DNA of 64,000 bases from Ancylomarina sp963977525. GTDB lineage: Bacteria; Bacteroidota; Bacteroidia; Bacteroidales; Marinifilaceae. The notes beneath the pieces are model-generated. The model saw only the letters and a list, made by a program, of their open reading frames with translations, had not been told where the DNA came from and made no database searches. Made by a program: the position numbers and the translations under genes. Where the stretch lies: the NCBI GenBank assembly GCA_963977525.1, contig CAXBPC010000012.1:1-64000 (forward strand), given 5' to 3'. Below, piece by piece: positions 17,671 to 26,589 of this stretch (position 1 is its first letter; each line of letters begins with the position of its first letter).

Positions 17671-17703
17671 TAAAAAAAGCGACTCATAATTAAATGAATC
17701 GCT
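17671..17703 (-). terminator. Terminator for the M64 peptidase gene
   Basis: AGCGACTCAT (17678-17687) and ATGAATCGCT (17694-17703) form a 10-bp stem with one mismatch. On the minus strand it is followed by seven Ts. It lies just after the minus-strand M64 gene and before the Crp/Fnr gene. Confidence 0.75.
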
Positions 17704-17729
17704 TTGTATATCTAGTTTCGAGTAGAATT

Positions 17730-19139
17730 CTAGTTTGAATATTGGTCGATAATCAATTTAATTGCTCTCTGACAAGCAGGACAAAATTCATCGTGACGTG
17801 TAAACATGATACAGTTTGATGCACTACGGTATAAACCTTTCGCTTTGTATTGTGCTCCTTCAAAAGCACCAACTTTACCACTGTGCTTCATATTAGATAG
17901 GAGTTCATTATCCCAAGTTCTTTTCTTGATGAAGAATTCTTCCATCACGTTTTCGTCAACCTTGGCTTTACGCATTTCTACACGCTTTTTCTGAACTGCA
18001 ATACTATGCTTGTCATATTTTTCTTTCTCCCATGGAGTAGGAACAGGTGTATCAGGTGTAAGAATATCTTTCCACTTGATTGTTTCAGGATCGGTATTGG
18101 CTGTTACATTCAACTCCCAAGGTTCAAGATGTTCTGCGTCCATTTCGTAAGCCGTAGCCGAGGTGTAATATTCATCAGCTAAGTCAGCAAAATGGTGACC
18201 GAACTCGTGTACAAATAGGTATTCTTGGAAAGCATTATCGACAGCAGCAGTAATATACAAGTTATAAATACCTCCGCCACCATAAATGGAATCGTTCATT
18301 AAAATAGCAGTGAATTCGTAAGGAACGGCAGCAGCTGCATTACGAATCGTTTTGTTGTCATAGCCTAATGCATATCTCTCAGAATTGAATGCACCATAAG
18401 TAACTGAAAGTGCAGAACGCGTATGAATATCCTGATGAGGATGATTTACCCCTGAATCTGGAGATGGAGTTTCAACTGCTCTAATTGAGAATTTATCTTT
18501 GAACGAAGCATATGGCTCAGTATTTAAAAGAACCTCTGCAAAACGCTGAGCATCTTTCTTGAATTTAGCCATATCTTCCTTAGCATATCCTTCACCCAAT
18601 ACCACAATGTCAACTTGCTTTTCAGGTTTCCCATTGACAACAATATCAATTGTATTGTAATGATTTGTTACTGGATTGGTAAATGCACGGTGATGCTTAG
18701 GATTTACCTTATAAGTCCAAACTGGATCAAATCCATTTTTGATATTTCTTTTTAAAATAGTAACATTTACTTCATTTTTAGGCCATGGAAAACGAAGTGA
18801 TTCGTGGAAACTGCCCCATTCCTTATCAGCATCAGGAGTTGTTTCCCATTCGCCATAAATACTCGCAAAACCTCTTGAATAAAGTAGTTTCCCAGTTTTG
18901 ATGTCTTTTACCTCGAAAAAATATTTACCTAATTTTAGTTCATCTATCAATATGGTCTTACTTCCAGCCCATTCGCCATCATTCACCATTTGGTCGAAAG
19001 CAAAGTGTTCTTCTCCTGAATTTCCAACATGATTGTAATCCAATCGCATAGTTGCAGAAGTAAAATAATCAGCATATTGTGCCTGAGCGTAAATGGAAAA
19101 TCCCACTAGCATTAAGGCAAATACAAAAATCTTTTTCAT
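17730..19139 (-). CDS. Secreted M64-family metallopeptidase
   Basis: Zinc peptidase of the M64 (IgA peptidase) family, 469 residues. It starts with a signal peptide (MKKIFVFALMLVGFSIYAQAQ), has a beta-rich N-terminal domain (about residues 25-155), and the peptidase domain (about 165-465) with FVHEFGHHFADLADEYY, which holds the HExxH zinc site and a downstream aspartate. GEGYAKEDMAKFKKDA is also typical. A CPAC motif lies near the C-terminus (about residue 454). Probably periplasmic or exported; the substrate is unknown. Monocistronic, with its own terminator. Confidence 0.9.
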   Translation of the reverse strand: MKKIFVFALMLVGFSIYAQAQYADYFTSATMRLDYNHVGNSGEEHFAFDQMVNDGEWAGSKTILIDELKLGKYFFEVKDIKTGKLLYSRGFASIYGEWETTPDADKEWGSFHESLRFPWPKNEVNVTILKRNIKNGFDPVWTYKVNPKHHRAFTNPVTNHYNTIDIVVNGKPEKQVDIVVLGEGYAKEDMAKFKKDAQRFAEVLLNTEPYASFKDKFSIRAVETPSPDSGVNHPHQDIHTRSALSVTYGAFNSERYALGYDNKTIRNAAAAVPYEFTAILMNDSIYGGGGIYNLYITAAVDNAFQEYLFVHEFGHHFADLADEYYTSATAYEMDAEHLEPWELNVTANTDPETIKWKDILTPDTPVPTPWEKEKYDKHSIAVQKKRVEMRKAKVDENVMEEFFIKKRTWDNELLSNMKHSGKVGAFEGAQYKAKGLYRSASNCIMFTRHDEFCPACQRAIKLIIDQYSN

Positions 19140-19314
19140 AGTATTAGTGTTTAGCTTTGTTTTTCTTTAAGTCCACAATATAAGGAATATCTCGGTTTGG
19201 AAATATGCTTAATGTCATAATTCAATTCGTTCTAAACTTTCAATTGAATAAGAATTTACTGAGAAGTAAAAGTGATATTTTCATAAATTATGATGGATAT
19301 TATTGAGGATGTTA

Positions 19315-19322
19315 TATTTTTG
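19315..19322 (+). promoter_or_regulatory. Possible -7 element for plsC
   Basis: TATTTTTG matches TAnnTTTG, 83 bp before the plsC start. I do not see a good -33 TTTG at the right distance, so the call is weak. Confidence 0.3.
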
Positions 19323-19405
19323 TCGGAATATAGAATTGATTCTTATAAAGGACTATACTTTCTAAGAGCAAATATATTATTGACCTATAAAAGCCACATT
19401 AAAAA

Positions 19406-20158
19406 ATGAAATACATTTTATTCCCCTTTAAGCTGTTATACAAAATTTACTTTTTACTTTATTTTGTATTGACTTTAGTGCTATTTTATCCACTATTCAA
19501 GTTTTTTCTATCTAAGAAAGAACGCTTTCCTGCAGCTTTTAAAATAATTAGAGTGTATGCCAGAGTGTGGTTATATGGTTCAGGTATTTATTTAAGAGTT
19601 AAGGGGAAAGAGAATATTTTAAGAGACCAACCCTTCTTAATTTGTTCTAATCATACTTCATTTCTCGACCCTGCACCTTTGTATGCGATTTTCGATCAGC
19701 GTTTTGTGTTTACAGGTAAAAAGGAAATTGAAAAATGGCCTCTCTTCCATATCTTTTATACTTCAGGTATGAATATCTTAGTAGATAGACACAACAGGTT
19801 AGGTGCCTTAAAGAGTTTTAAAGCTATGATGGATGTGGTAAAGGATGGTCATCCTCTCGTTATATTACCTGAAGGAACTATACCTCCTAACGCACCCCAA
19901 CTTGGTGAGTTTAAATCAGGAGCTGTATCTATTGCCATTAAAATGGGAATTCCAATTTTGCCAGTTACTCAAACTACCAATTGGAGAAGGTTACAACGAA
20001 GCAGTTTGTTTAAAGGAAATGCATGCCCTGGGGTAGCTGAGGTTGTTATTCACCCACCAATTTCAACAGAAGGATTAACAAAGGCAGATACGGAGGCTCT
20101 TCAAGAGAAACTTAAGGCAATAATTAATCAACCGTTGCATGAAAAATATGGCGTATAA
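19406..20158 (+). CDS. plsC: 1-Acyl-sn-glycerol-3-phosphate acyltransferase
   Basis: Inner-membrane acyltransferase that makes phosphatidic acid, or a related lysophospholipid acyltransferase. The 250-residue protein has one or two N-terminal membrane helices (about residues 10-35), the catalytic H-x4-D motif in NHTSFLDP (about residues 85-92), and the acceptor-binding PEGTIP motif (about residues 155-160). Length fits PlsC. The ATG at 19406 follows an A-run. It stands alone with its own terminator. Confidence 0.9.
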   Translation: MKYILFPFKLLYKIYFLLYFVLTLVLFYPLFKFFLSKKERFPAAFKIIRVYARVWLYGSGIYLRVKGKENILRDQPFLICSNHTSFLDPAPLYAIFDQRFVFTGKKEIEKWPLFHIFYTSGMNILVDRHNRLGALKSFKAMMDVVKDGHPLVILPEGTIPPNAPQLGEFKSGAVSIAIKMGIPILPVTQTTNWRRLQRSSLFKGNACPGVAEVVIHPPISTEGLTKADTEALQEKLKAIINQPLHEKYGV

Positions 20159-20190
20159 GGCCATACTCTATTGATTGAAAAGAATACAAG

Positions 20191-20232
20191 AAGGCTTGCT
20201 CTGAAGTGAAAACTTTGGAGCAAGCTTTTTTT
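20191..20232 (+). terminator. Terminator after plsC
   Basis: GCTTGCTC (20194-20201) and GAGCAAGC (20218-20225) form a perfect 8-bp stem followed by seven Ts. Confidence 0.85.
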
Positions 20233-20266
20233 ATAATTTGATGATTGATGTAATCAAGAGTAAGAC

Positions 20267-20728
20267 CTAATTGATTTTGATAAGATTTATATCAAAAATA
20301 AGAACAGCCCCTCCAGGAATACGACTATTACCATAAGGACCATATGCTAAATGAGAAGGAATTAAAAGTTTGCCTTTACCACCTTCTTTAAAATAGGGAA
20401 TTCCCTCCGTCCAACCAGCTATAACTCCATTTAAAGGAAAAGAAATCCCATCTGCATCACTTTCGTCAAACACAGAATTATTGGTGAAATATCCCTTATA
20501 AGCAACAGTTACATTAGAGCTTGCTGTAGGTTGCTCTCCAGTTCCAGCCTCTTCAATCATATAATATAATCCAGACGCACTTTTCTCTGCAACTAGGTCA
20601 TTATCTTCGATATATTGTTTTATTTCAGCTTCATTCTCTACTGTGTAATCTTTGACTTTTATCTCTTTAATGTCTGAATCGCATGATGCAAAAAGTGCAA
20701 TCACTAGAATTAATAGGGTATATCTCAT
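20267..20728 (-). CDS. FKBP-type peptidyl-prolyl isomerase lipoprotein
   Basis: Periplasmic protein-folding catalyst, 153 residues. The N-terminus is a lipoprotein signal with the lipobox FASC (cysteine at about residue 16). The FKBP domain (about residues 60-153) has VTVAYKGYFTNNSVFD, the substrate loop GVIAGWTEGIPYFKEGGKG, and PSHLAYGPYGN...PGGAVLIFDI. It is transcribed alone from a well-formed promoter. Confidence 0.92.
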   Translation of the reverse strand: MRYTLLILVIALFASCDSDIKEIKVKDYTVENEAEIKQYIEDNDLVAEKSASGLYYMIEEAGTGEQPTASSNVTVAYKGYFTNNSVFDESDADGISFPLNGVIAGWTEGIPYFKEGGKGKLLIPSHLAYGPYGNSRIPGGAVLIFDINLIKIN

Positions 20729-20751
20729 TTTCTTTTTTATTTGTTTCGAAG

Positions 20752-20781
20752 CAAATATAGGAAAATATCATTGCTTTCAAA
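20752..20781 (-). promoter_or_regulatory. Bacteroidota-type promoter of the FKBP gene
   Basis: On the minus strand, TTTG (20778-20781) and TATATTTG (20752-20759) are separated by 18 bp. Both elements match the primary-sigma consensus TTTG / TAnnTTTG exactly. Transcription would start about 15 bp before the start codon. This is the best full promoter I see in the window. Confidence 0.75.
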
Positions 20782-20925
20782 GTCGTACTCAAACAGTAAG
20801 AATGATCAAAATTATAACTATGTTTTTATAGAATAATATTTCGATTAGGCTTTCTAGTATTTTTAAAATACTTTCAAGAAAAATTAGAAAAGACATAAAG
20901 TTTTATGTGAATACAAATAATTTTA

Positions 20926-22227
20926 ATGTCGGATAACAAAACCATAAACCATTATAAAATGAGTACTTCTCAAACTTCATTCAAGGGCTTTGTTTTGCCA
21001 ATGATTATCATTGGAGCCTTATTCTTCATTTTTGGCTTTGTAACATGGCTGAATGGAATCCTAATCCCATACCTACAAATTGCATGTGACCTGACTGACT
21101 TTCAAGCGATGTTTGTAGCATTTGCATTTTATATCGCATATACTATAATGGCTCTTCCTTCGTCGTGGATTTTGAAGAAAACAGGCTTTAAAAATGGGAT
21201 GATGGTTGGTTTATGGGTTATGGCGGTAGGAACATCGATTTTTATACCAGCGGCAATTACTAGAACTTATATGACATTCTTAATTGGCCTTTTTGTTATG
21301 GGGACAGGTCTGGCAATTTTGCAAACGGCTTCAAATCCATATGTAACGGTAATTGGACCAAAGGAGAGTGCTGCTCGTCGAATTAGCATTCTTGGAATCT
21401 GTAATAAATTTGCAGGAGCCATGGCTCCTCTGATTCTTGCTTATTACATTCTTAATGATGGAGATGCTTTTAAGCTAAGTCTTGAAACGATGGATGCTGT
21501 TGCACGTGCTTCAGCTCTAGATACATTAGCTGCTCGCGTAATTAACCCTTATATTGTAATGACTGTTGTTCTTTTACTTATGGGTTTTGGTGTTCGTATG
21601 GCTCCACTTCCAGAGGTTGATGTAACAAAAGTTGATGAGAATGAGGATGAAGTACTCTCAGAAAAAAAGACAATTTTTGGTTTTCCTCATTTGGTTTTGG
21701 GTGTAATAGCTTTATTCTTTTATGTAGGAGCTGAGGTTGTTGCTGGCGATACGATTATTCGTTATGGTATTTCATTAGGAATAGAAATGAATGTTGCTAA
21801 AGCTTTTACTTCATATACTATGGTTACTATGGTTGTTGGGTATTTATTAGGTGTTGCTTTAATTCCTCGATATATAAGTCAACGATTTGCTCTTCAAATG
21901 TCAGCGATCTTAGGTGTTGTTTTCTCGTTAGGAGTGGTACTAACATCGGGACTGACTTCAGTTATTTTTGTTGCCTTTTTCGGATTTGCTAACGCATTGG
22001 TTTGGCCAGCAATTTGGCCGCTTGCATTATCTAATCTAGGCCGTTTTATAAATACGGGTTCAGCTCTGCTTATTATGGCCATCTCAGGAGGTGCAATTAT
22101 GCCTTTGGTTTGGGGTAGCTTATCAGATTCATTCGGAAGCCAACAAGCTTATTGGCTTATGATTCCTTGTTATCTATTTATCCTATTTTATGCGATTAAA
22201 GGTTACAAGATGAGATCGTGGAAATAG
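20926..22227 (+). CDS. FucP-like sugar MFS transporter
   Basis: Inner-membrane sugar:H+ symporter of the FucP/GluP group, 433 residues with about 12 membrane helices. Family features are FGFVTWLNGILIPYLQIAC in helix 1, ALPSSWILKKTGFKNGMM, the conserved TASNPYVTVIG (about residues 143-153), and FANALVWPAIWPLALSNLG in the second half. An alternative ATG at 20959 (MSTSQTSF) would trim 11 residues and is equally plausible. It is followed after 53 bp by a CBM9-like gene, so the two may form a sugar-handling unit. Confidence 0.88.
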   Translation: MSDNKTINHYKMSTSQTSFKGFVLPMIIIGALFFIFGFVTWLNGILIPYLQIACDLTDFQAMFVAFAFYIAYTIMALPSSWILKKTGFKNGMMVGLWVMAVGTSIFIPAAITRTYMTFLIGLFVMGTGLAILQTASNPYVTVIGPKESAARRISILGICNKFAGAMAPLILAYYILNDGDAFKLSLETMDAVARASALDTLAARVINPYIVMTVVLLLMGFGVRMAPLPEVDVTKVDENEDEVLSEKKTIFGFPHLVLGVIALFFYVGAEVVAGDTIIRYGISLGIEMNVAKAFTSYTMVTMVVGYLLGVALIPRYISQRFALQMSAILGVVFSLGVVLTSGLTSVIFVAFFGFANALVWPAIWPLALSNLGRFINTGSALLIMAISGGAIMPLVWGSLSDSFGSQQAYWLMIPCYLFILFYAIKGYKMRSWK

Positions 22228-22280
22228 TTTGTAACTAGTAAAAAGAAGTATCTAGATTTACAAGCATTGAAAGAACTAAT

Positions 22281-22925
22281 ATGAAGATATATAGTGTAAA
22301 ACAAATAGCCTCCAATGAATTAAAGCTCAATGGGAACTCAGAGAACCCAATTTGGGAGCAGGCGGGTATTATTAGCGATTTTTCGTTTCCATGGGAAAAT
22401 CGAACAGCACCTAAAACTATATTTAGAGCTTTATACGACGACAAATATTTTTATTTCAGATTTGATGTAGAAGATGAGAATGTATTGACATTTGTGAAGG
22501 ATAATCATAAAATGGAGGTGGTTCATTCTGATAGAGTTGAGATGTTTTTCAGACAAGATGAAAATCTCGATCCATATTATTGCTTAGAGATGGACGCCTT
22601 AGGGCGCGTACTAGATTATAAGACTCGATATTACCGTAATTTTGAATATGAATGGAGTTGGCCTGGCCCTGAAAGTATTGTTGTAAAAGCATCGGAAACT
22701 AGCAAAGGTTATATTGTTGAAGGAAAAATTACATTATCATCTTTAAAAGAGCTGGGCTTATTAAATGATAATATTCTGCAAGCAGGCCTATATCGAGGAT
22801 ACTGTATGAGACTTCCTAATCCTGAAGGAAAATTAAGATGGATATCTTGGATAAATCCAAAGGTTGACAAACCAGATTTTCATATTCCTTCTTCATTTGG
22901 GCTTTTAAAGTTTGAAATAGAATAA
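22281..22925 (+). CDS. CBM9-like carbohydrate-binding protein
   Basis: A 214-residue single-domain protein resembling the carbohydrate-binding module family 9-like beta-sandwich: FRALYDDKYFYFRFDVEDENV and SDRVEMFFRQDE near residues 55-100, and GYCMRLP...LRWISWINPKVDKPDFH near the end. It has no signal peptide. Its position 53 bp after the sugar transporter suggests a role in handling the same sugar. A binding-only or undiscovered catalytic role is open. Confidence 0.75.
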   Translation: MKIYSVKQIASNELKLNGNSENPIWEQAGIISDFSFPWENRTAPKTIFRALYDDKYFYFRFDVEDENVLTFVKDNHKMEVVHSDRVEMFFRQDENLDPYYCLEMDALGRVLDYKTRYYRNFEYEWSWPGPESIVVKASETSKGYIVEGKITLSSLKELGLLNDNILQAGLYRGYCMRLPNPEGKLRWISWINPKVDKPDFHIPSSFGLLKFEIE

Positions 22926-22965
22926 AATCATAAGTGATTTATAACGACTAGTTTATAAATTAATA

Positions 22966-23002
22966 AACCCCAATTTACGATTATTAGTAAATTGGGGTTT
23001 TT
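22966..23002 (+). terminator. Terminator after the CBM9-like gene
   Basis: AACCCCAATTTAC at 22966 pairs with GTAAATTGGGGTT (22987-22999), followed by Ts. The 13-bp stem with a short loop makes it one of the strongest terminators here. Confidence 0.85.
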
Positions 23003-23078
23003 CGTAAATATATATCTATTTAGATCTAACTCAGTATACTTAATAAAGAGAATGTTCTTAATAAATAACTCCAATGAG

Positions 23079-23261
23079 TTAAACCATCTTATTTTGTTCA
23101 ATTTTCATTAATAAGTCATAAATGATTGAAGTTCCTTGAGTTGAGTCAAGAAGTGAATCAGGAGTTATATTACCTAATTCTTCATTCTCAGTTTCAATCC
23201 AATTTATGAAATTAGCTTTATTACCAAAGATTGCAATGCCTTTTTCTAGGAGTTCTTTCAT
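23079..23261 (-). CDS. Orphan Xre/MbcA/ParS toxin-binding domain protein (DUF2384)
   Basis: A 60-residue protein from ATG (23259-23261); a TTG 36 bp upstream would add 12 residues. It is almost only the toxin-binding domain of MbcA/ParS-type antitoxins: KGIAIFGNKANFINWIETEN, then NITPDSLLDSTQGTSIIYDL and the final helix LLMKIEQNKM. Normal antitoxins of this family have an N-terminal helix-turn-helix and are paired with a RES-domain toxin. Neither is seen nearby, so this is an orphan or truncated antitoxin, or a stand-alone regulator. Confidence 0.65.
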   Translation of the reverse strand: MKELLEKGIAIFGNKANFINWIETENEELGNITPDSLLDSTQGTSIIYDLLMKIEQNKMV

Positions 23262-23977
23262 GTGAATATAATTTTGGTTTATTGTTATTTTGTTCAAATA
23301 GGACTAGTATTCTGATACCTCTCTTAAATGGTATACTCTACGATATTTACATTTAATTTTGTCATCTACACCCTTAAGTTTTAAAATAATCTCTATTTGA
23401 TAGAAATTGTAGTCAACTAAGAGGAAATTTATATCTCACACTATATTACTAAAAAATGAGGACTTATTCATGTTAAATTATCAAAATATTCATTAAAATA
23501 AAGCATTATTTGTTTTCATTTTTTGATGATTAAGTATGATTGTTAATATTTCATTTATTTAGGAATGATAAGTTGTTTAGAACTAATCTAAAGAGTTAGA
23601 ATGCCAGATGTTGCTTATTAGACTTATCAGTATATTTACTTGTAATTGTTTTATAAACTCTTCAAAGCACCAAAATATATAAGAATTTAGATTAATAGGT
23701 ATTAACAATATTCCAATCTATTAAATCATGTTAAATCATGTTAATTTGTTAGTTTGTCCAGTCAGATATCATATTCATCAAATCGGATTGAAATATATTC
23801 TTCATAATTAAATAAAAGGTCATAATTTTAATAAACCAAAGCTATTGTAATTAATATGAGATAGTAGAAAGAGACCATATTAAATATGGACTTGATTAAT
23901 TGCAATACGACCCTATACACTCTCACTCCTAAATAAAGGAATTATTATCGATCTTACTTTTTTTTTGAGAAAAGAAT
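23262..23977. other. 716-bp gene-free, AT-rich stretch
   Basis: No gene is supported on either strand. It has a short direct repeat (AAATCATGTTAAATCATGTT near 23725) and very low GC. It must hold promoters for the small antitoxin-like gene and the PAS-LuxR gene, but no convincing promoter pair is seen. It could be a decayed gene region. Confidence 0.4.
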
Positions 23978-24679
23978 ATGATGAGGCGAAGAAAAGAAAA
24001 AGTCTGGGAATCGGAACGAAACAAGATTGTTACTGATTTACAGGATAAATTTCATTATAGTGGTGACTTTAAGGTAAGTTTTGATACAGCTTATTTTATT
24101 ATGAGTGCTATCGATTTAAATGTCGTTTGGGCTAGTAAAAAAAGCATCGAGATTTTAAATCTTCCTCCTGTAGTTCTTGAAAATTACACTTTTTTGGAAC
24201 ATATAGTTGAAAATACTCATCCTGATGATGTTTCTAAGATTGAAACATACCTTGATCTTGCCAAACAAGAAAAAGATTTCACTTTCTCTGAAATACTAAG
24301 CCTGAAACATTCTGACGGAAGTTGGAGAGATATTTTTATGAATATCGTTGTAGGTACTAAGTATCCTAATAATTTTCCTGAACAACTTTTTGGATGCATT
24401 GTTGATTTAACTAATCAGTTAAACAATCGGCATAATAATACGGCAGATTCTATTAGTTCAAAGTTAAACGATGAGTTAGAGTTAATTTCTACTCTAACAA
24501 AAAGGGAGGTAGAAATTCTCAAGTTGATTGTAACAGGATTTACCGACAAGGAAATCGGTATAGAGTTAAATATTAGTTACTACACTGCCGATACTCATAG
24601 AAAGAATATTATTAATAAATTACAAGTAAAGAATACCGCGTGCCTGGCATACACGGCCGGGAAATTAGGAATATTCTAG
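23978..24679 (+). CDS. PAS-domain LuxR-type transcriptional regulator
   Basis: A 233-residue cytoplasmic regulator. A PAS fold (about residues 35-145) includes NVVWASKKSIEILNLPP, HPDDVSKIETYLDLA and LKHSDGSWRDIFMNIVVG. A LuxR/GerE helix-turn-helix (about residues 168-230) has LTKREVEILKLIVTGFTDKE and SYYTADTHRKNIINKL. No receiver domain is present, so control is probably through a ligand of the PAS domain. It sits just before the polysaccharide locus on the same strand and could regulate it; this is inferred from position. Confidence 0.85.
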   Translation: MMRRRKEKVWESERNKIVTDLQDKFHYSGDFKVSFDTAYFIMSAIDLNVVWASKKSIEILNLPPVVLENYTFLEHIVENTHPDDVSKIETYLDLAKQEKDFTFSEILSLKHSDGSWRDIFMNIVVGTKYPNNFPEQLFGCIVDLTNQLNNRHNNTADSISSKLNDELELISTLTKREVEILKLIVTGFTDKEIGIELNISYYTADTHRKNIINKLQVKNTACLAYTAGKLGIF

Positions 24680-25059
24680 CTCCATTTTGGATTTAGAAAC
24701 ATTGGACCTTTATCTTATTTAGTCTAATTAAGATAACAACTCTCTTCGGAAACTCACGAGTTTTCATTTTATAAGTAAATATATTGTTCGGTACGAAGGG
24801 GCTTTATAAATAAGTACTCTAGGGCAATATCTATCAAAATACCCATTTTCGGGTATTGATGTTTATTTGAAAGCATAATAGATTTACTAAACGCAATCTT
24901 AAGTTTATTAATAAGCAATTACTAAGATTGCATACTATAGTAAGTTCCATTTTAGAATAATAAATGGGACTGAAAGAGCGAAGCTGTGCTGAGCTACTCC
25001 TATAAAGATCTGATTTTATCAGACTTTCCGGACTTTATCGACCCTTAAAAAACTAACCA
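24680..25059 (+). promoter_or_regulatory. Structured leader of the polysaccharide locus
   Basis: 380 bp before UpxY with three perfect hairpins: AATACCC/GGGTATT (24838-24857), GCAATCTTA/TAAGATTGC (24893-24931, 21-nt spacing), and CCATTT/AAATGG (24947-24967). None has a T-run. UpxY-type NusG paralogues are known to act on the untranslated leaders of their own operons, so these may be part of the recognition or pausing site. I find no clear TTTG/TAnnTTTG promoter. Confidence 0.5.
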
Positions 25060-25605
25060 TTGAAAGTATTAAAAAGAACATATAGATGGTATGCCTTATA
25101 TACACGATCTCGATCGGAGAAGAAGTTATATAGTGAGCTTGAGAAAAAAGGTATTGAAGCTTACTTGCCATTAAAAAAGGAACTTCGTGTTTGGAGTGAT
25201 CGTAAGAAATGGGTTGAAACACCTTTATTTAATTCATACGTGTTCGTTAAGGTAAGTGATCGTGAGTATTATGATGCTGTTAACTCATATTGGGCTGTTC
25301 GCTACGTTTGTTTTGAAAGTGGTGCCGTTCCAATTCCAGATTCTCAGATTGAATCATTAAAGTTGTTTCTCGAAGATACGAAGCGTGATGTTGAGCTTAC
25401 TCAAAGTAGTATGAAAAAAGGAGATCACCTTGAAGTAACTCTTGGCCCGTTAAAAGGTGTTCGTGGGGAACTTCTACAATTAAGAGGACAGCATAGAATT
25501 GTTCTCCGTTTCATAAGTTTGGGTTGCTGTGTTCATGCTGATATTTCAATGGATGAAGTCAAGCGTTTGAGGACTCCTGTAGAGGTAAATTATGGCAAAA
25601 ATTAA
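25060..25605 (+). CDS. UpxY-family transcription antiterminator (NusG-like)
   Basis: Specialised NusG paralogue that lets RNA polymerase read through long capsule operons. The 181-residue protein has a NGN domain (about residues 8-105; RWYALYTRSRSEKKLYSEL, LFNSYVFVKV) and a C-terminal KOW domain (about 120-170; KGDHLEVTLGPLKGVRGELL). Start is TTG at 25060; this gives the expected N-terminus. First gene of the polysaccharide locus, as in Bacteroides capsule operons. No UpxZ-type inhibitor is adjacent. Confidence 0.93.
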   Translation: MKVLKRTYRWYALYTRSRSEKKLYSELEKKGIEAYLPLKKELRVWSDRKKWVETPLFNSYVFVKVSDREYYDAVNSYWAVRYVCFESGAVPIPDSQIESLKLFLEDTKRDVELTQSSMKKGDHLEVTLGPLKGVRGELLQLRGQHRIVLRFISLGCCVHADISMDEVKRLRTPVEVNYGKN

Positions 25606-25914
25606 TTCGTTTTTTTTGTTTTTATATTCATACAAAGCTGGAACAAGGCTGTATATTCTTTGGAACAAGCTTGGATAAGGCCGTTTATGTTATAAAGTAG
25701 ATAAGGGCTTATACTATTGATTGAGATTATTCTTTTAAATAGATCCTGATATTATGAGGCTATTATTCATATTGAAAAAATCGCCTATTAAGTATTAATA
25801 AAACGCTGAAAAAAAATAGATTCTTACCTAGATAATCACACTGTACTCTCTTTTAGAATTAGCAATGTTACAGACGTAGAAATTATACTGCCTCTGTTTA
25901 TATCCCAAAAAACT
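25606..25914 (+). other. Spacer between UpxY and the DUF6266 gene
   Basis: 309 bp, AT-rich. A direct word repeat, GCTGGAACAAGGCTG / TTGGAACAAGCTTGG, lies at about 25636-25675. No gene, terminator or promoter is clear. Confidence 0.35.
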
Positions 25915-26523
25915 ATGGCAAGTATAAAAGATAAATTGATAGCTGGACTTGTAGGACCTGTGATTATTTCCCATCGTTATGGTAAAGCTTATATAAGGAG
26001 CAAGCCAAGTAGTGTTAAGAATCCACGGACTCCAGGTCAAGTAAATCAGCGTGGGAAATTTAAAGCTGCTACTCAGTTTGTAAGTCGGAATCTAGATGAA
26101 TTAATTAGACCTTATTGGAATCCTGAAGCAAGAAGAAACGCGATGAGTGGTCAAAATTTATTTTGTAAACTTAATACCCATGCATTCGACTCCGATGGTT
26201 TTCCTGATATCACAAGATTAAAGCTGACCACTGGGAATTTAGGTGAGGTTAATAATTTAAGATTGGAAATGACTGACGATACGATCATTCGATTTATTTG
26301 GAATAATAACTCTCGGGACAAAAAGACAAGCGAAGAAAACCAATTCAAACTGTTTGGGATGAATTTAGATTTAGTAGTAAAAGAATTACCCTGCAATGCA
26401 GTTAGAAAGCATGAAGCATTTGTTCTGGATTTAAAGCAAAACACATTTTCTTATTTATTCTGTTTCTTTTGGAATCCTCAATTGCAATTAGCGTCAAATA
26501 GCGAGTGGATTGATTGTACGTAA
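25915..26523 (+). CDS. DUF6266 family protein
   Basis: A 202-residue protein of a Bacteroidota family without known function. The conserved N-terminus is clear: GLVGPVIISHRYGKAYIRSKP followed by PRTPGQVNQRGKFKAATQFV. The rest is likely beta-rich. It has no signal peptide and no membrane segment. Its place between the antiterminator and the polysaccharide genes is unusual; it may simply be cargo of the locus. Function is not known. Confidence 0.7.
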   Translation: MASIKDKLIAGLVGPVIISHRYGKAYIRSKPSSVKNPRTPGQVNQRGKFKAATQFVSRNLDELIRPYWNPEARRNAMSGQNLFCKLNTHAFDSDGFPDITRLKLTTGNLGEVNNLRLEMTDDTIIRFIWNNNSRDKKTSEENQFKLFGMNLDLVVKELPCNAVRKHEAFVLDLKQNTFSYLFCFFWNPQLQLASNSEWIDCT

Positions 26524-26589
26524 GACTTAAAACCAAAACAGGGAAATATTAAGAAAGGAAGAATATTAATTCTAAAACTGATACCTACC

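Noticed and set aside
24893..24931. Invertible promoter flanked by inverted repeats
   Set aside because: The 9-bp arms enclose only 21 bp and no promoter; no invertase gene is nearby. More likely an RNA hairpin.
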